A stretch of 64,000 nt of DNA, from positions 4,282,501 to 4,346,500 of the forward strand of contig JAQPZY010001695.1 in assembly GCA_029931535.1 (NCBI GenBank), given 5' to 3'. A model generated the notes under the pieces. That model did not search any database and was not told the origin of the DNA. It worked only from the letters and a program-made list of their open reading frames with translations. Position numbers and translations under genes: made by a program. Below are positions 59,033-64,000 of this stretch, piece after piece; the stretch's first letter is position 1; each line of letters begins with the position of its first letter. The stretch is from Margaritifera margaritifera. Its lineage: Eukaryota; Mollusca; Bivalvia; Unionida; Margaritiferidae.

Positions 59033-60914
59033 AAATACAGTCAAGAAGTATTTCCCTGGATAAATAAATAATCTTGAAAATTTCTGATGTGAATTTAGCT
59101 TTGTTTTATTGACAATTTAATCGTATATAGCTCAATTCTGTTTGCCTCATTGTACACACATCCTTGAGGGTAGTGTATAATTTATCTGCAGTCTCATTTT
59201 TGACATTTGCCAAATAATATTAACTTTGACGTATTGTTTGGAAAATTAATATATATATGAGACAAATATGTCAATTTGATTCATAAGGAACATTATCTTT
59301 TCCTAATGAATCAAGTTTCGAATCAGGGATTTTATCTCTTTAAAAATAGGAATCGTAGTAAATCATATTCAGCACGTGAAGTTGAAAATCTCCTTCAGAT
59401 TTGACTGATTGAGCAGACATGATAAAATGAGCACTGAGCCCAAAAGAAGATTGATTCTTTTATTATTTGCGTAACATAATGTGGCAAGTTATCAATCTTT
59501 TATCTTCGTTGATTAAATTGAAGGGAAAAATACTAATCATTATCTGCGTGTTTAAATTCATCCCAAAACTGGTGTATAAATTACTTTCTGTTAGCGTCAT
59601 ATTACGTTCAGAAATTTTATAAAAACAATGCTTATGTAAGCATGAGTGATTACATATTAATGTTTTTTTTAAAGCTGTCCTGCATTGTTTAACTAAAAAA
59701 GCGTATTTCTTCTAACAAGACCGTATGGGCAAATGTATCACAACGGGAAGTAAAAGAAACTCCTGTAAAATAAAATGATCAAAGTTACTGCACCAAAAGA
59801 CAATTGGTAAATCCTAAAACAACAATAGCTGAATGTTTGAAATTGGTTTCTGTGCCACTATTACCCAGCGTAGATACCAAATTGTATGACGCCATGAGAT
59901 AAAAAGTATTGCACATTCAGTCTTTTGAATCTATGATTCATTTTTCGTAGTGTTTTATCATCACTTGGGGAATACTTCCGATATAACTTGGGTAGATGCA
60001 AAGACAATATCCCAGACCCTTTCTAATCATTGCTTCCTCTGGACAGCTTGATTGTTATGGTAATTGTCCACTCCACTCATCTGAACATAACTCTTGTACA
60101 AAATCACAAAGTGTGTTACCCTTGCCCGTCAGTCCAACCGTCTGTCACAATTTATGTTTTTTGCGTTTAGGTTAGTTTTTGAGCACTATGCTAGGGTATC
60201 TGTGTTCCATGAACACATATCAAGTTTTATTTTTTTTTATTTTCTACCTAAATCTTTATATGCAATGTAAAAATCATGAGATACATCGTTACATAATTTG
60301 AATATTTCGTGCTTTATCACGTTTCAAATGCTAATCAAATTATTCAAAATTGTGGGATTGTTTTCAATATGCGGCAAATTTCTACGGTTTTATGCCCTTA
60401 CTGCATGATTTTCAGATGTTGACTGTAAAACTTTAAGCTAAAGGACAATCCAATATAGTGCCTGTATCTCACTACACAGTTTGATTTAGTGCAAGATGCA
60501 TAGCTGATAGACTTCATGGCTTCTGTGATGCTTATATGCAAGAGCAACGAGATGGAATTTTCTTACTTTTTCCATACAATGCCTTTGGAAACCCCAACAT
60601 GAAAAATATGCTGAAAATTGTATACAGGTAAAGTGACAAATAAGGTAGATCATGTTTGTTTTTCTTTGTTTGATGCATCCTGTTTCCTCGACATTTCACC
60701 TCATAAATTTTCATAAACGAGTTCCATTCATTTATGTACAAATGCAATAAATCCATTAGATTGGCTGAACACATTATGGTCAGAATGTGTAACAGGCAAA
60801 AAATGGAATTTCCTTTAAGTAACATAAGAAGAAAAAAACTCTTCAAAAATTAGGAAGACAGATTTGATTTTAGCACAACTTTCATCTCTTTATCTATCTC
60901 TATATCTATCTATC

Positions 60915-60952
<38 letters not shown>

Positions 60953-61028
60953 CGTGTCAAAGTTATATAAAAACTACTTTATATACTGCGGATTGACGCA
61001 GAGACTAATGTGATCAGAACGATAAGAA
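59033..61028. other. Duplication copy B interior upstream of the lectin, no gene
   Basis: Non-coding DNA homologous to 24,970-27,180. The frame at 60,532-60,846 (minus) is the counterpart of one at 26,565-26,954. Their shared blocks reflect duplicated DNA; the frame is interrupted in the third copy near 35,830-36,050, which argues against a conserved gene. Confidence 0.6.
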
Positions 61029-61053
61029 CTACTTTATATATTGCGTATAAATA
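61029..61053 (+). promoter_or_regulatory. Lectin proximal promoter module with TATA box
   Basis: ACTACTTTATATATTGCG followed by TATAAATA (61,046-61,053), 121 bp before the ATG. A related copy of the first part lies just upstream (CTACTTTATATACTGCGG, about 60,977). Similar modules precede the other lectin copies (about 1,330, 8,200, 14,519 and 27,183). Confidence 0.65.
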
Positions 61054-61173
61054 CAGAGAATAGTGACACAAAGAAGGGGGTGTGGCTCTGCTTATTAAAA
61101 ACGGGAATCACCTATACTTACCTAACACTGCCAGATTGGTTTACGTAAACTCAGCTCTTACTTCTTATCTAAA

Positions 61174-61668
61174 ATGTACACAATTCTTCTTTGTACCCTC
61201 TGCATCACTTTGGGAGTGTCATATGCTGCTAATAATTGTACATCGTGCCGAGAATGTCCTCCTGGATGGACTAGAAATAGTAAATCGTGTTACTTTTTCT
61301 CCATTTCCGAGGAAACCTGGATCCGTGCAAAGAAAGCCTGCGAGAACATGGGCAGCCATCTTGCTACTTTGGCAACATTCACCGAAGACGCATTCGTATC
61401 GAGCTATTTGAAAAACATTCAAAATCATCTATCAGATGGAAAGTACACATGGATTGGCGGTTTTGATTTGTTCTCTGAAGGACAATGGAAATGGGTAACT
61501 GGTGAGACATTTTCATATACCAACTGGAGGAAAGGAGAAGAAAACGGAGTTCAAAATCCAGACAATGCTATGGGAATGGAACACTGTCTAGATTGGAGTA
61601 ATGGATGGAATGACAACATATGTCATCACAAGCACCACTTTTTATGTGAAAATGATCTTTGTGTGTAG
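61174..61668 (+). CDS. Secreted C-type lectin, intact, single exon
   Basis: A 164-residue protein. Residues 1-18 form a signal peptide (MYTILLCTLCITLGVSYA), then three closely spaced cysteines (C22, C25, C28) and one C-type lectin domain to the end. Expected disulphides are C28-C39, C56-C158 and C138-C150; C22, C25 and C163 are extra. Landmarks are SHLATL (61-66), WIGG (93-96), GQWKW (103-107), GETFSYTNW (110-118), QNPDN (127-131), EHCLDW (136-141) and WND (145-147). Compared with the lectin at 12,149 it has a shorter N-terminus and ET for EP in the first calcium-site region. Family knowledge suggests calcium-dependent sugar binding outside the cell; the sugar is unknown. Its paralogue in duplication copy A is dead, so this is the surviving member of that pair. 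Confidence 0.95.
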   Translation: MYTILLCTLCITLGVSYAANNCTSCRECPPGWTRNSKSCYFFSISEETWIRAKKACENMGSHLATLATFTEDAFVSSYLKNIQNHLSDGKYTWIGGFDLFSEGQWKWVTGETFSYTNWRKGEENGVQNPDNAMGMEHCLDWSNGWNDNICHHKHHFLCENDLCV

Positions 61669-62062
61669 CAAATCACACGAGCAAGTATCAACATTATCAT
61701 CTTATCTATTACAGAAAAATGAGGAACAAATCAATATCATGTAGAATTCCTATTAAGTGTGAAACATTTATTTTTCACACAGAGACCGTGTGCTAACTTC
61801 ACTATTGCATGCTGAAGAAGTAATATCTCCATTTTCCATTATGAATAACATGCTGAACAAAGTCTTCCATTTGGATAATTCCATTCTATTTCCATTCTAG
61901 TGACATTCTAATCCCATTCGAGTTACCATCAAGAACGACACTGTAGACATTATATATGTCAATATTTAACCCGGCCAAGACAGAGCGCACACTGGTTAGA
62001 GTAGGGCATAAAAGTAAACATTTTTATATTTAGACAGACACAGAAATAGGCATTGTTAGGAG
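61669..62062. other. 3' flank of the lectin gene
   Basis: AT-rich flank homologous to 27,817-28,139. A short tandem block CCATTCTATTTCCATTCTAG with CATTCTAATCCCATTCGAG lies near 61,880-61,925. No AATAAA is seen before about 62,420. Confidence 0.5.
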
Positions 62063-62390
62063 AACCAGTAAATGATCTTCATTCTGTACTTATATATTTC
62101 TGGATTTTAACCAGTAAATGATCTTCATTCTGTACTTATATATTTCTGGATTTTAACCAGTAAATGATCTTCATTCTGTACTTATATATTTCTGGATTTT
62201 AACCAGTAAATGATCTTCATTCTGTACTTATATATTTCTGGATTTTAACCAGTAAATGATCTTCATTCTGTACTTATATATTTCTGGATTTTAACCAGTA
62301 AATGATCTTCATTCTGTACTTATATATTTCTGGATTTTAACCAGTAAATGATCTTCATTCTGTACTTATATATTTCTGGATTTTAACCTG
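62063..62390 (+). repeat. 46-bp minisatellite, seven units
   Basis: Unit AACCAGTAAATGATCTTCAT followed by a stretch with CTTATATATTTCTGGATTTT, 46 bp, very homogeneous. Copy A has one unit at about 28,141-28,192. Confidence 0.97.
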
Positions 62391-63165
62391 TATAGTTGAA
62401 CTGATACCTGTTGAAAAGCAATAAACTATAAGTGAATCAAACATTTTTATTAAAAAATGTAGACATGTACGATATCCTGTGCATGGACTTTATCCAACAA
62501 ATTATTGTATAATTCTCGTAGAGGTCATTTATAAAATGATCATCGTAATATATTTAACTTGTTCTGAACAAAGTATTAAGGGTGAAAATGTTTTTACTTG
62601 CATATTTTCTTTATTTAGTTTTTCTTTGTGATGAATAGAGCTACAATGAGGGAAGAATTGTCAAAACCTAGTATCTAAACAAAATAGTATGAATTAATAG
62701 GCATATGAAAACTACAAGGACAACCTTAATGTAAGAACCTCCGAAAATGAGAAGAAACTAATTGTAAAAACATATAATGATTTGTTTTTAGCTCCTTTTT
62801 TTTTTTTTTTTTTTTTTTTCCGATAGGTAAAAAACCATCTGATTGTTCATTAAGTATGCTCCGCGTATGATTATTTCATCGATAAAGCAAGGTGAGTTGA
62901 ATTTGGATTTTGATTTCTTGGTGAAATGCAAACTTTATATTTACTGTATTTTCCTATTTGTTAAGGTCTATCACTGTGCACTTGACAGTCCAGTAAAAAA
63001 AGACGGTTTGACAAGTTATATTTATTACGCTACTGACAGAACTTCCTTGCATAGACAAGGGCTGAGAGTTAGTATTTCCTGAGTGAAAACAAAACAGGAG
63101 GCATCGCTAAAATGTTTGGCAAGACCTCATTAGAGTAATATAGTTCTAGTTGTCTAATTTAATTT

Positions 63166-63510
63166 ATATACAAATATATGATATACATATGATAAATTAT
63201 TGGTCATGACCATCACAAGTTATTTATATACCAATATATGATAAATTATTGGTCATGACCATCACAAGTTATTTATACACCAATATATGATAAATTATTG
63301 GTCATGACCATCACAAGTTATTTATATACCAATATATGATAAATTATTGGTCATGACCATCATAAGTTATTTATATACCAATATATGATATAGTATTGGT
63401 CATGACCATCATAAATAATTTATGTAGCAATATATCATATATTAGACTGACCATCATAAGTTATTATAAACCAGTATATGATATATTATAGGTCCCGACC
63501 ATTATAAGTT
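63166..63510 (+). repeat. 48-49 bp minisatellite, about seven units
   Basis: Unit AAGTTATTTATATACCAATA followed by TATGATAAATTATTGGTCATGACCATCAC in parts; the TGGTCATGACCA core is a perfect palindrome. The last two units are degenerate. It lies just beyond the end of duplication copy B. Confidence 0.95.
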
Positions 63511-63636
63511 ACGATGTTTCATGTGTCCTGCAGAAAGCTTTGTTGGAGTGTATAAAAGAAATGTAATTTGAATTATCTAATACTTCCTGTTGATCTCTCG
63601 AATCGAGATTGTTTGGTCGGGTCACAAAACAAAGAT

Positions 63637-63814
63637 ACCGTTATCAGGGCCGTCGTAAGGGGCGGGCGATACGCGCGACGGCCCGGGACGCCAAGCCTTG
63701 TGGGTCGCCATTTCGCAGAGTTTACCGTTTTTTTCCAAGGGGGTGCGCCGAAGGCGACGCTCGCCCGGGGCGCCGTTTCGTCCAGCGCAAACTTGCGACA
63801 GCCCTGACCGTTAT
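63637..63814. mobile_element. hAT-like MITE with a perfect 8-bp target duplication
   Basis: The element occupies 63,645-63,806 (162 bp). Left end CAGGGCCGTCGTAAGG, right end in reverse complement CAGGGCTGTCGCAAG. It is flanked by perfect ACCGTTAT at 63,637-63,644 and 63,807-63,814. The interior is very G+C rich. The two overlapping open frames across it are not genes. The 8-bp duplication points to hAT. Confidence 0.93.
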
Positions 63815-64000
63815 TAATGAGGAAGAGCTATGTTGAAGATTTTCGACTATTTAAAGTATAACAACAATCAAAATAAACATACCAATATTTAGTATTATTA
63901 GTATGTGAAAAATACACTTTAAACTGAGCAAAATGTGCTTCTTTGTTTCCCTTGCAGCCTTCATGTTCGTTTGCGATCTATTGTGATGGTGCAAACACAG
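63815..64000. other. Window end, nothing recognised
   Basis: AT-rich single-copy-looking DNA to the window edge. Confidence 0.5.

Larger units (their letters stand above)
58220..63020 (+). repeat. Large segmental duplication, copy B (pair with 24,535-29,035)
   Basis: Homologous to copy A in order and orientation. It contains the intact lectin (61,174) where copy A has a pseudogene, and three minisatellites that are single units in copy A. It lies about 600 bp right of the Polinton. Confidence 0.93.

Noticed and set aside
63568..63836. Two overlapping frames of 79 and 75 codons at the window end
   Set aside because: They span the G+C-rich MITE with its perfect 8-bp target duplication.

Overview
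This is AT-rich eukaryotic DNA from an invertebrate, most likely a bivalve or other mollusc. The reasons are intronless secreted C-type lectin genes in several copies, tRNA-derived SINEs, a dispersed repeat of the kind I associate with mollusc genomes (31,390-32,225), and very heavy micro- and minisatellite content. Nothing bacterial is present: no operons, no CRISPR array and no rRNA. Most open reading frames in the window are accidental, and many are simply minisatellites without stops.

Real gene content is small. Two intact single-exon C-type lectin genes (12,149-12,679 and 61,174-61,668) each sit 120-140 bp downstream of the same TATAAATA box. Five more lectin copies are broken (about 1.48-2.04, 8.3-9.04, 14.67-15.23, 27.33-27.82 and 36.31-36.46 kb). 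One was split by a SINE, and two lie in a recent segmental duplication. A possible isolated coding exon lies on the minus strand at 29,398-29,672.

The strongest mobile element is a complete but decayed Polinton/Maverick (adintovirus-like) element at 48,548-57,619. It has a perfect 6-bp target-site duplication (GGCGGC), AG...CT ends and terminal inverted repeats of about 620-685 bp whose outermost 115-130 bp are themselves foldback palindromes. All its genes point right and all are broken: a double jelly-roll-type capsid protein, two related small hydrophobic proteins (the second joined to an adenain-like protease), a phospholipase-A2-domain protein, a chromodomain integrase, and a protein-primed-type family B DNA polymerase. 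The polymerase has lost its motif A aspartate and has an internal deletion. I found no packaging ATPase, and at 9.07 kb the element is about half the usual size.

The rest is duplication and repeat history. Three duplication families are visible: 1-2,735 with 13,072-15,921; 20,470-21,420 with 39,516-41,600; and 24,535-29,035 with 58,220-63,020, plus a partial third copy at 35,560-36,470. Because the copies can be compared, the window shows minisatellites that exist as one unit in one copy and as an array in the other (27, 35, 41 and 46 bp units). It also shows short hAT-like MITEs with CAGTGGCGTA-type ends present in one copy and absent from the empty site in the other. Large arrays include a 50-bp array (2.7-4.3 kb), a decayed 21-bp palindromic array (4.3-5.1 kb), a 31-bp array with higher-order structure (22.0-23.2 kb) and a 31/21-bp array (36.7-39.2 kb).
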